A stretch of 64,000 bases of DNA from an uncultured Parabacteroides sp. (GTDB lineage: Bacteria > Bacteroidota > Bacteroidia > Bacteroidales > Tannerellaceae). Positions 43,113-51,655 of this stretch are shown one piece after another; the stretch's first letter is position 1; every line of letters begins with the position of its first letter. The notes beneath the pieces were generated by a model. That model saw nothing but the letters and a program-made list of their open reading frames with translations, was not told the DNA's origin and ran no database searches. Where the stretch lies: the NCBI GenBank assembly GCA_900541965.1, contig UQLN01000006.1:59712-123711 (forward strand). Direction: 5' to 3'. The position numbers were made by a program, and so were the translations under genes.

Positions 43113-45578
43113 ATGGAATATTCAGTTAAAGATATAGCCGAAATTATCGGAGCGAACGCTGAAAATATGCACGATGATAAAATCAGTATTTTACTTACTG
43201 ATAGTCGTCGTCTTTCATTTCCGGAGCAAAGCCTTTTTTTTGCTTTGAAAACAAAAACAAATGATGGGCATAGTTATATTTCTGAGTTATATAAACTCAG
43301 AGTCCGCAATTTTGTGGTGAGCGAGTTTCGCCCGGAGTTTGAAGCACTGGACGGTGCCTGTTTCCTGGTAGTGAAAGATACATTGAAAGCTTTGCAAAAA
43401 CTGGCAGCTTGCCACCGCAAACAATTTAATATACCTGTGATTGGAATTACCGGTAGCAACGGTAAAACGATTGTAAAGGAATTTTTATACCAGTTGTTGC
43501 ATAACGAATTTAATATCGTACGTTCTCCACGTAGTTATAATTCACAATTGGGAGTTCCTCTTTCTGTCTGGCAGATGACAGAAAAGAATACATTGGGTAT
43601 TTTTGAAGCCGGTATTTCACAACCGGACGAAATGGAGCGCTTGCAACCGATTATTGTCCCGACTATCGGCGTTATTACTAATATAGGAGAAGCCCATCAG
43701 GAGAATTTTATTTCTTCCACCCAGAAATGCATGGAAAAGTTGGAATTGTTTAATGATTGCGAAGCGATTATTTATGATGGGGATAATGCCTTTATTGCAA
43801 ATTGTATCGAGGCAGCTTGTTTGTCTCATAAAGCAATCACATGGAGCCGTACGGATTCGGATGCCCCGCTTTATATAGAATCGATAGAAAAGAAAGAAAA
43901 GGAAACAATTATCCATTGTACCCAGCTCGGTCTGGACAGGGTTTATTCGATTCCTTTTACAGATGATGCTTCTATTGAAAATGTTATTCATTGTATGGCG
44001 GTTATGTTATATCTGAAACCTACCAGCGTGAATGATGTGGAGAAATTTAAACAATTGGAACCTGTTGCTATGCGGCTGGATGTGAAGCAGGGTATTAATA
44101 ATTGCCTGTTGATTAACGATACCTATAATTCAGATATAAACTCATTGGATATAGCACTGGATTTCCAACAGAGCCGCCGTCTGGGAAATAACCTGAAATG
44201 TACATTGATCTTGTCTGATATATTACAGTCTGGTACATTGCCCAAATCTTTGTACAAGAAAGTGGCGGATTTGGTACGGCGTAAAAAAATAGACCGGATT
44301 ATCGGAATAGGGCGTGATCTGAAAGAATATGGGGGTGTTTTTGAAATGGAAAAAGAATTCTATCTGACAACAAAGGAATTTATCCAGTCGCCTTCATTCA
44401 AGAGGTTCAATAATGAATTGATTCTCATAAAAGGTTCCCGCCGCTTTCATTTTGAACAGATATCGGAACTGCTTGAAAAGAAAGTGCATGAAACGATACT
44501 GGAAGTGAACCTGGATGCCATTGTCCACAACTTCAACTATTATCGTTCCAAACTCAAACCGGAGACTAAGATGGTTTGCATGGTGAAAGCTTTCGGATAT
44601 GGAGCCGGTTCATATGAATTGGCAAAAACGTTACAGGAACATCGTTGCGATTATCTTGCTGTTGCTGTTGCTGATGAGGGAGCGGAATTGCGTAAAGAAG
44701 GTATTTCCATTCCTCTGATTGTAATGAATCCGGAATTCAGCAGTTTTAATGTTTTATTTGAAAACCAACTGGAACCGGAAGTGTATAGTTTCCGCCTGTT
44801 GGATGCCATGATAAAAGAAACAGAGCGCAGGGGGATTACTTCGTATCCCATACATATAAAGATAGACACGGGTATGCACCGTTTAGGTTTTCAACCGTCG
44901 GATATACCTGCCGTTTGCGAGCGCCTGAAAGAACAAAGTGGTGTTGTGGTGCGCTCTGTCTTTTCTCATTTGGTCGGTAGCGATTCGTATATCTTTGATG
45001 AGTTTACACATAAGCAGTTGGATACGTTTGCTGAGGTTACATCAATCCTGGAAGCCGGGTTGGAATATAAAGTAATTAAACATATCCTGAACTCTGCAGG
45101 AATCGAGCGCTTTACGGATTACCAGATGGATATGGTACGTTTGGGTATCGGTCTTTATGGAGTCAGTGCTTCCGGACAAAAAGGCCTGCGGAATGTAAGT
45201 ACACTGAAAACGACAATTTTGCAGATTCAAAATGTGCCGGAGGGGGATTCCATCGGATATAGCCGTATGAGTTATGTAAAACGGGATTCCCGTATCGCGA
45301 TTATTCCAATCGGCTATGCAGACGGATTGGACCGTCATTTCAGCAATGGGGGAGGAGAAGTCCTTGTAAACGGCCATCGTTGTCCGATTATAGGTAATAT
45401 ATGTATGGATGCCTGTATGATAGATGTAACGGATATCGATGCACAGGAAGGCGATCCGGTTATCATTTTCGGCGATGACTTGCCTGTCAGTGAGTTATCA
45501 GACAAGCTAAAAACGATACCTTATGAAATTCTTACTTCTGTGTCGCGACGTGTAAAAAGGGTGTATTACAGAGAATAA
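43113..45578 (+). CDS. Bifunctional MurF ligase / alanine racemase fusion
   Basis: This 821-residue fusion joins two cell wall steps. Residues 1 to about 455 form a MurF-type ligase (adds D-Ala-D-Ala) with the P-loop GITGSNGKTIVKEF (114-119 core). Residues from about 460 onward form a fold-type III PLP alanine racemase with the Schiff-base lysine K492 in MVKAFGYGAGS and the C-terminal GYADGLDRHFS and IIGNICMDACMIDVTD motifs. Such fusions are typical of Bacteroidetes. The gene lies outside the dcw cluster, which lacks murF, so it fills that gap. No ddl is present in the window. Confidence 0.96.
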   Translation: MEYSVKDIAEIIGANAENMHDDKISILLTDSRRLSFPEQSLFFALKTKTNDGHSYISELYKLRVRNFVVSEFRPEFEALDGACFLVVKDTLKALQKLAACHRKQFNIPVIGITGSNGKTIVKEFLYQLLHNEFNIVRSPRSYNSQLGVPLSVWQMTEKNTLGIFEAGISQPDEMERLQPIIVPTIGVITNIGEAHQENFISSTQKCMEKLELFNDCEAIIYDGDNAFIANCIEAACLSHKAITWSRTDSDAPLYIESIEKKEKETIIHCTQLGLDRVYSIPFTDDASIENVIHCMAVMLYLKPTSVNDVEKFKQLEPVAMRLDVKQGINNCLLINDTYNSDINSLDIALDFQQSRRLGNNLKCTLILSDILQSGTLPKSLYKKVADLVRRKKIDRIIGIGRDLKEYGGVFEMEKEFYLTTKEFIQSPSFKRFNNELILIKGSRRFHFEQISELLEKKVHETILEVNLDAIVHNFNYYRSKLKPETKMVCMVKAFGYGAGSYELAKTLQEHRCDYLAVAVADEGAELRKEGISIPLIVMNPEFSSFNVLFENQLEPEVYSFRLLDAMIKETERRGITSYPIHIKIDTGMHRLGFQPSDIPAVCERLKEQSGVVVRSVFSHLVGSDSYIFDEFTHKQLDTFAEVTSILEAGLEYKVIKHILNSAGIERFTDYQMDMVRLGIGLYGVSASGQKGLRNVSTLKTTILQIQNVPEGDSIGYSRMSYVKRDSRIAIIPIGYADGLDRHFSNGGGEVLVNGHRCPIIGNICMDACMIDVTDIDAQEGDPVIIFGDDLPVSELSDKLKTIPYEILTSVSRRVKRVYYRE

Positions 45579-45609
45579 TTGGTCATGTTGCACAAAATCC
45601 GTATCTTTG
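45579..45609 (+). promoter_or_regulatory. fabI promoter
   Basis: TTG (45579-45581) is followed after 20 bases by TATCTTTG (45602-45609), an exact TAnnTTTG box. Both halves and the spacing fit the Bacteroidetes sigma-A consensus. It begins right after the murF-alr stop, 25 bases before the fabI ATG. Confidence 0.75.
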
Positions 45610-45633
45610 TGCCGATAAGTTAAAATAAAAGGT

Positions 45634-46491
45634 ATGAGTCACAATTTATTGAAAGGCAAGCGAGGCATTATTTTCGGTGCGCTGAATGATATGTCTATCG
45701 CCTGGAAGGTAGCGGAAAAAGCCGTAGAGGAAGGTGCGACAATCACGCTGAGCAATACTCCTATTGCAGTACGTATGGGGCAAGTGGATGCTTTGGCGGA
45801 GAAGTTGAATGCACAAGTTATTCCTGCGGACGCTACCAGTGTAGAAGATCTGGAAACTGTATTCTCTAAATCAGTAGAAATATTGGGTGGTAAGATTGAT
45901 TTTGTTTTACATTCTATAGGAATGAGTCCGAACGTACGTAAAAAACGTACTTATGATGACTTGGACTATGATATGTTGAGTAAAACATTGGATATCTCGG
46001 CAGTTTCTTTCCATAAAATGTTGCAGGTTGCCAAAAGGCAGGATGCTATTTCCGAAGGTGGTTCTGTTGTTGCATTATCTTATGTAGCCGCACAGCGTAC
46101 ATTCTTCGGATATAATGACATGGCAGATGCCAAGAGCCTGCTGGAATCTATTGCACGCAGTTTCGGTTATATTTATGGACGTGAAAAGGGAGTTCGTATT
46201 AATACGATATCCCAGTCACCTACCTTAACAACAGCCGGTAGCGGTGTGAAGGGTATGGATCATTTGATGGATTTTGCGGAAAAGATGAGCCCTCTGGGGA
46301 ATGCCTCTGCAGATGAATGTGCCGACTATTGTGTGATGATGTTCTCAGATTTCACCCGTAAGGTGACAATGCAGAATCTGTTCCATGATGGTGGTTTTTC
46401 AAGCATGGGCATGAGCCTCCGTGCAATGAATCAGTACAGTAAAGGTTTGGAAGAATATACCGATGAAAACGGTCATATAATTTACGGTTAA
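45634..46491 (+). CDS. fabI: Enoyl-[acyl-carrier-protein] reductase [NADH] FabI
   Basis: FabI carries out the last reduction of each fatty acid elongation cycle. The 285 residues form a short-chain dehydrogenase with an atypical cofactor loop (GIIFGALNDMSIAWKVA), the FVLHSIGMSP strand, and the FabI catalytic pair Tyr160-x6-Lys167 (FGYNDMADAKSLL). The SQSPTLTTAGSGVKGMDHL loop closes the active site. At 285 residues it is about 20 longer than E. coli FabI. The Sua5/YrdC gene begins 3 bases after its stop. Confidence 0.96.
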   Translation: MSHNLLKGKRGIIFGALNDMSIAWKVAEKAVEEGATITLSNTPIAVRMGQVDALAEKLNAQVIPADATSVEDLETVFSKSVEILGGKIDFVLHSIGMSPNVRKKRTYDDLDYDMLSKTLDISAVSFHKMLQVAKRQDAISEGGSVVALSYVAAQRTFFGYNDMADAKSLLESIARSFGYIYGREKGVRINTISQSPTLTTAGSGVKGMDHLMDFAEKMSPLGNASADECADYCVMMFSDFTRKVTMQNLFHDGGFSSMGMSLRAMNQYSKGLEEYTDENGHIIYG

Positions 46492-46494
46492 TAT

Positions 46495-47103
46495 ATGCTT
46501 GTAAAGATTTATCCGGAAAATCCGAATCAAAAAGAAATAGACAAGGTCGTCAATGTCCTCCGGGATGGCGGCCTTGTCATTTATCCGACCGATACGGTGT
46601 ATGCAATCGGTTGTGATGCTTTGAATGTGCGTGCAGTTGAGAAAATATGCCAGATGAAAGGTGTGAACCCTCAAAAAAGTAACCTTTCTATTATTTGTTA
46701 TGACTTGTCTAATCTAAGTGAGTACGCAAAGGTGAGTAATGCCGCCTTTAAGTTGATGAAGAAACACCTGCCCGGCCCCTTTACTTTTATTTTGCCTACA
46801 AGCAGTGAGCTTCCGAAAATCTATAAGAATCGTAAAGAGGTAGGTATACGTGTGCCGGACAACAATATCATCCGTACATTGGTACAGGCATTAGGAAATC
46901 CAATCCTTACGATGTCTATCCGGGATGAGGATGAAGTAATAGAATATACTACCGATCCTGAACTGATTCACGAAAAATATGAAGAATTGGTAGATCTCGT
47001 AATCGATGGCGGATATGGTGGCACAGAAGCCTCAACCGTCGTAGATTGTACGACGGATGAGTTTGAAATCCTGCGCCAGGGAAAAGGCGAACTTTCTCTT
47101 TAA
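46495..47103 (+). CDS. L-threonylcarbamoyladenylate synthase family protein (Sua5/YciO/YrdC)
   Basis: This 202-residue YrdC-fold protein has KEIDKVVNVLRDGGLVIYPTDTVYAIGCDALN at the N-terminus (the PTDT nucleotide site), SNLSIICYDL and the HLPGPFTFILPTSSELP and VGIRVPDNNIIRTLVQALGNPILTMSI strands. TsaC/YrdC enzymes make threonylcarbamoyl-AMP for the t6A37 tRNA modification; YciO paralogs do not. The KPxxKP-like cue is insufficient to separate the two here. It starts 3 bases after fabI and abuts the convergent GH2 gene. Confidence 0.88.
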   Translation: MLVKIYPENPNQKEIDKVVNVLRDGGLVIYPTDTVYAIGCDALNVRAVEKICQMKGVNPQKSNLSIICYDLSNLSEYAKVSNAAFKLMKKHLPGPFTFILPTSSELPKIYKNRKEVGIRVPDNNIIRTLVQALGNPILTMSIRDEDEVIEYTTDPELIHEKYEELVDLVIDGGYGGTEASTVVDCTTDEFEILRQGKGELSL

Positions 47104-49758
47104 TTAATTTCCCATAGCAATGATTCGGTCGGCAGTCCAGCTGTCGACTATTATTTGTATCCGCTCTTTAGGCAGGGCGGAAGGAAATTGTATATCTATT
47201 TCCCGCTGTTCGCCTGGCATCAGGGTAATATAATTATCCGAATAATGAACAGGGAGGATGCGTTTGCCGGTCTCTTTATCCAACACTTTTATTCGATTGA
47301 AGAAAGAGATGTGTGAGTCTGCTTTTATAAGAACCTTTCCCGAATAATTCGTATTATCCTTTTGTAGTTTTGTTGTTACATTTGGGTAGGATTGTGGAAG
47401 TAGGGAGAGGCTCCTATAGTCCTTCGGTTCCGTAGTCAGCCAATAAATATTAGGTGCACTTGAGGAGTTTTCTAAAGATAATTGCAGGAAATAGACTCCT
47501 TTTATTCCTTCCGGGACCTGAATATCGAATAGCTCCTGTACTGTATTCCCTTTACTGTCTGTCTTGATTTCTTTTTTCCAAAGCATTTTGCCTTCGAGAT
47601 TGTAAATACGTGCGGTAACAGGCAATCCTTTATAATTGTTTAGTGTAGTATTCAGTAATCCGGCTTTACGGGTTATGGGGTTATAGAATGCATGCAAAGG
47701 TTCGCATCCTTTCCGGGTTCCATAAAGGGACGCATTTACATCCAGGTACCAGTCGTACATTTGTCCTCGTAAAGAAGTCCATGGGTTCTGGGTTTTCCAG
47801 ATTAAAATGCCTGTATACCAATCCCACATATGCGAGGCCCAGCCTTCCATGAAACTACGGTATTGGTCGTAGTTTACAATCTGTGCATATTTGCAGTAAG
47901 TTTCAATATCTTTTACTTCTCCGAAACGTTCCAGATGGTCGCGATATCCTAAATCCTTATGGTATTTCCATGTGGCATTACGAGTGATACCTTTCTGTGG
48001 AAAACCGGCCAGGTCTTGTTCCGACATCATTTCCCGCATACTTTCAACTTCCGGTGAACCGACAGAACCTGCTTCCGGATTAAACGGATGGGAACGGAAT
48101 GTGAAAAACCATTCAGGTTCCTGAATACCATAAGGACCATCTCCGTTATCACCTAAAAGATTACGGGTAAATACTGTATCGGTAGAAAAACTGGCGAAAA
48201 GACGTTGAGGGTCGAGTTTCGGGAAAACTTCTTCTTTTAATTTCTTGTCAATATCTTTTGCTAAAGGCCATTCGTTTGCTCCGCACCAGAAACATAGGCT
48301 CGGGTGATTACGAATCATCTTTATTTGGTCTTCCACCGAGGCGATAAATAAGTCGTGATTGTCTGGGTATTCCCAACGACGTTCACGGGAGTCCTGTTTA
48401 GTCGGGTCTTCCCAGGCACCGTTACAATCGCCGCTTCCCCATAGGTCCTGAAATACCAGAATGCCATATTCATCACAAGCCTTATAAAATTCGGGACGTT
48501 CTACCAGTGCACCTCCCCAAATGCGAATCATCCGTAAATTCATTTCTGCATGGAAACGTACTTCATCCCGGTAACGTTCAGGTGAGAGACGGAGCAACCA
48601 GTCTGAGTTAATATAGTTTCCTCCGGTAATATATATTTTCTGCCCGTTTACAAAAAAGCGGCGCCCGCCGTTATCCGGACATTTATCCGTTGTTATTTCC
48701 CGGATGCCATAACGGATTTGTTTACTGTCGCTGATTTCATTATTCGTCTTGAAAGAGATGAACATATCATATAAAGGTTGTTTACCGATGCCGTTTGGCC
48801 ACCATAAACGTGGATTTTTAACAGCTAAAGAGGTAAACTCTATTTCTTTTTTCTCATTGGGGGAGAGAGAGACTTGCAGGGTTAAACGACTTCCGTCTGT
48901 TTCGCAAACCAACATACCTTTTACTGGCTTGTCTGAGATATTTTCTATCTCGACAGATGTATTTATAAAAGCATCTTTTTGTGTTTTTGCATCAGGAGTA
49001 CGTATGCCCGGCACTTTGGTGACAATATGAGGCGAGTTTAATTTGACGGAACCTGTAGTTGTTATAGAAACTTCATCCCATATCCCTGTATTTCTGTCGC
49101 GAACAGGCTGTATCCAGTCCCAACCGGGTGTATATTGCATCGTATTATTGCGGGCAATTTGTCCGTCTCCTCCTTGTCCGCCGTTCGGATTCCCTGCATG
49201 AGTAGGGGGATATACTAAGACTGCCAGTGTATTAGGAGCATCAGTTCTTAGCCAGGGAGTAATATTGAAACTCTTTCTTAAGAACATGCCTTCGTGGGTA
49301 CTATTATTAACCCGCTTGCCGTTCAGGAATATTTCAGCTTTATAGTTAATGCCGCGGAAGTTTAGCCAAACATTCCGTCCTTCTGGCAATTCCGGAATAT
49401 CAAATTTGCGGATAAACCAAAATGTGTAGAAATCATTTCCAACTTCATATATATCTGGAATCAGGTTATTGTTCAGTCCGAATTCCGGTGCCGGATATTG
49501 CTGATTTTCCAAGAGGGTGGTCAATACGGTCCCGGGTACACGTGCTGATATCCATCCTGTGGTTTCCGGAGGTGTGGCGCTTAATTGATTTCCGTCCACA
49601 TTTACTTCATTTGCTCTACGGGCAAACCAGTCTGTGTTGATTACTGTTTTTTCTCCCGGTTCGGGAATTATCAACATATTCTTTTCCTGAGCGATTACCG
49701 GAGCTGCCCAATAAAGCATGGTTAACCAACAAAGTATATAAATACATCTGTTTTTCAT
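47104..49758 (-). CDS. Glycoside hydrolase family 2, endo-beta-mannosidase / exo-glucosaminidase-like
   Basis: This 884-residue secreted enzyme has a signal peptide MKNRCIYILCWLTMLYWAAP with cleavage near VIA-Q24. A GH2 sugar-binding jelly roll (about 50-240) with NGGQGGDGQIARN and PGWDWIQPVRDRNTGIWDEV is followed by an immunoglobulin-like domain and the TIM barrel (about 350-650). The acid/base is Glu496 in WCGANEW and the likely nucleophile Glu562 in FNPEAGSVG. These strings resemble plant mannosylglycoprotein endo-beta-mannosidase and the CsxA exo-glucosaminidases more than LacZ. Its substrate is therefore probably a beta-mannoside or glucosaminide. It follows the SusC/SusD pairs on the same strand. 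Confidence 0.88.
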   Translation of the reverse strand: MKNRCIYILCWLTMLYWAAPVIAQEKNMLIIPEPGEKTVINTDWFARRANEVNVDGNQLSATPPETTGWISARVPGTVLTTLLENQQYPAPEFGLNNNLIPDIYEVGNDFYTFWFIRKFDIPELPEGRNVWLNFRGINYKAEIFLNGKRVNNSTHEGMFLRKSFNITPWLRTDAPNTLAVLVYPPTHAGNPNGGQGGDGQIARNNTMQYTPGWDWIQPVRDRNTGIWDEVSITTTGSVKLNSPHIVTKVPGIRTPDAKTQKDAFINTSVEIENISDKPVKGMLVCETDGSRLTLQVSLSPNEKKEIEFTSLAVKNPRLWWPNGIGKQPLYDMFISFKTNNEISDSKQIRYGIREITTDKCPDNGGRRFFVNGQKIYITGGNYINSDWLLRLSPERYRDEVRFHAEMNLRMIRIWGGALVERPEFYKACDEYGILVFQDLWGSGDCNGAWEDPTKQDSRERRWEYPDNHDLFIASVEDQIKMIRNHPSLCFWCGANEWPLAKDIDKKLKEEVFPKLDPQRLFASFSTDTVFTRNLLGDNGDGPYGIQEPEWFFTFRSHPFNPEAGSVGSPEVESMREMMSEQDLAGFPQKGITRNATWKYHKDLGYRDHLERFGEVKDIETYCKYAQIVNYDQYRSFMEGWASHMWDWYTGILIWKTQNPWTSLRGQMYDWYLDVNASLYGTRKGCEPLHAFYNPITRKAGLLNTTLNNYKGLPVTARIYNLEGKMLWKKEIKTDSKGNTVQELFDIQVPEGIKGVYFLQLSLENSSSAPNIYWLTTEPKDYRSLSLLPQSYPNVTTKLQKDNTNYSGKVLIKADSHISFFNRIKVLDKETGKRILPVHYSDNYITLMPGEQREIDIQFPSALPKERIQIIVDSWTADRIIAMGN

Positions 49759-49832
49759 AATATAAATATTTAGTCCGCCTAAGTTACGATAAAAAATAAC
49801 AGGAGTAAAACAATTGATTTTTTATAATATAG

Positions 49833-49875
49833 TTCAGGCATAGATTCCACGGGGTTCGTGTAATCCATGCCTGAA
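49833..49875 (-). terminator. Hairpin after the first SusD gene
   Basis: TTCAGGCATAGATTCCACG (49833-49851) pairs with CGTGTAATCCATGCCTGAA (49857-49875) with two non-Watson-Crick positions. It is homologous to the hairpin at 55101-55143 and lies 68 bases after the SusD stop, between the SusD gene and the GH2 gene. It may attenuate rather than fully stop transcription into GH2. Confidence 0.8.
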
Positions 49876-49942
49876 GGAATGTCGTAAACTGGCTACATAA
49901 AAGCCAGTTTAAACATTATTTGTTATAGCACACACACATTCG

Positions 49943-51640
49943 TTAGAAATTACCTCCGGCAACATCCCACCACAGACGTGTGGCTTCATTGTCCGGACCG
50001 TTCAAATAAGCTTTTGCTTTTTCAACTTCGGCACCATTGGAGTTACTGTCGTTACGTGGGAAACGCAGACGTTTTACGAAATCACCGTCGGCAATACCTC
50101 CATTTACATTTGCACTATAGTTTGTTTGAACCGGGAATAATTTAGGATAACCGGTACGGCGGAATTCGCTCCATGCTTCTTGTCCCTCAGGGAACATTGC
50201 AATCCATTTTTGATTGATAATTTTATGTAACTTGTCTTCTTTAGAAGCACCTTCGTCCCATTTTACAGTAGCCTTGTCGAGCCCTGAAATATTATTTTCG
50301 GGGTTGAACGGGTCTTTATAATCAGAAGCTACTTTTGTATCATCATTAATATATGTGTTATAAACATTTGTATCTGTAATCCCATGTTCTTTAAATGATA
50401 CCCGGATTCCTTCTTCATATAATTCCTGTGCAGTACCATCCATATTCCAGCCTCTTAAAGCACCTTCTGCACGTAGGAAGTACACTTCTGCAACTTTCAT
50501 CCAAGGCAGTGCGTTAGAAATACTTTTGTTTCCAACCTGGTCTGTAAATTTACTACCATCCGGCATATTGATTGTAGAATACATCTGGTAGTTTGCTTTA
50601 TCAGGAATAATGATACCTTGACGAATGCCTATATAATTACCAATGTTGTTGGTGGCTTTTCCATTCTTATCTTTAATGTCCTGAGTTGCATTTTTTTCTA
50701 CAAACCAACCAACTGGTTTTACATAAATTTCTAAACGAGGGTCTTTGTATCCATCCAACAAACTAACCAAAGATGCCCCGATACGAATATCTCCATATGC
50801 ATAATTGATTTCATTCAATGGATTCTGCAAAGTCGGGTCTACTACTTCAATATTTTTATTACCATCTTGCAATACACCATATTTATGATTAACGGCGGCT
50901 TCGGCAGTTTCTTTTGCCAATTGAGGTTCAACTTTTACAATACGCATAGCTAAGCGTAAACGTAGAGAGTTGGCAAAGCGAATCCACTGTTTATGGTCGG
51001 CTCCACATACGATATCGAATTTAGATAGACGTTTAGGGTCTGCAGAACCAGCATCTACGAATGTAGTCAAATCATTCACGCTTTCTTCCAGTTCTTTCAG
51101 GAATGTTTTATATACAGTAGCCAAATCGTCATAAGGTACGCTTGTTCCACCCTGCATTGCTTTGGTGTAAGGTATCGGACCATAAATATCCGCAACACGG
51201 TGCATAGCTTCCACCCGGATAATCTTGGCGATAGAAGTAAAATCAAGTTCCTTTGTGGATTCCAGAATAACACTGATTGGTTTCATTACATATAATTCAC
51301 CCGCCTTGAATGGAGTCTCATTCCAGCCTTCATTCATATTGTAGGTCGAGTTATTGAAGTTGCCACCAAACGGAGTAGGGTTTGCCATATAACCGGAATA
51401 TAAGTCTGCATTCAGGTTCTGTTGCAACTGATATTCGTAGTTTCTGTTCTGATAGTTCAGATAAACAGATGTGATAGGTTGGGAGAAGCGTGCTTCCAGT
51501 GATACATCCTCCGGTTTCATTCCGTTAGGATTTGTATTGATTGATTCAAAGTCACTGGTACAAGAAACAGTACCTATTAACATGGCTATAGCGCCAAGAG
51601 GCAAAGTCCTTTTTATTTGATTAAATATATTCTTTTTCAT
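49943..51640 (-). CDS. SusD/RagB-family outer membrane lipoprotein (copy 1)
   Basis: This surface lipoprotein is the lid partner of the adjacent SusC. From the ATG at 51640 it has 565 residues; an upstream GTG adds three more but is less likely. The signal ends in a lipobox (LIGTVSC) followed by TSDFES, with acidic residues after the Cys suited to surface export. The body is the TPR-rich SusD-like_2 type: LEARFSQPITSVYLNYQNRNYEYQLQQNLNADLYSGYMANP and the C-terminal HKIINQKWIAMFPEGQEAWSEFRRTGYP. It begins 15 bases after susC1 stops. The ligand is not predictable from sequence. Confidence 0.93.
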   Translation of the reverse strand: MKKNIFNQIKRTLPLGAIAMLIGTVSCTSDFESINTNPNGMKPEDVSLEARFSQPITSVYLNYQNRNYEYQLQQNLNADLYSGYMANPTPFGGNFNNSTYNMNEGWNETPFKAGELYVMKPISVILESTKELDFTSIAKIIRVEAMHRVADIYGPIPYTKAMQGGTSVPYDDLATVYKTFLKELEESVNDLTTFVDAGSADPKRLSKFDIVCGADHKQWIRFANSLRLRLAMRIVKVEPQLAKETAEAAVNHKYGVLQDGNKNIEVVDPTLQNPLNEINYAYGDIRIGASLVSLLDGYKDPRLEIYVKPVGWFVEKNATQDIKDKNGKATNNIGNYIGIRQGIIIPDKANYQMYSTINMPDGSKFTDQVGNKSISNALPWMKVAEVYFLRAEGALRGWNMDGTAQELYEEGIRVSFKEHGITDTNVYNTYINDDTKVASDYKDPFNPENNISGLDKATVKWDEGASKEDKLHKIINQKWIAMFPEGQEAWSEFRRTGYPKLFPVQTNYSANVNGGIADGDFVKRLRFPRNDSNSNGAEVEKAKAYLNGPDNEATRLWWDVAGGNF

Positions 51641-51655
51641 AATTGACACAAGTTG

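Noticed and set aside
49833..49875. Hairpin as an IS end or attachment site
   Set aside because: Its homolog lies at the same place after the second SusD gene, and both fit transcription termination; no target-site duplication is apparent.
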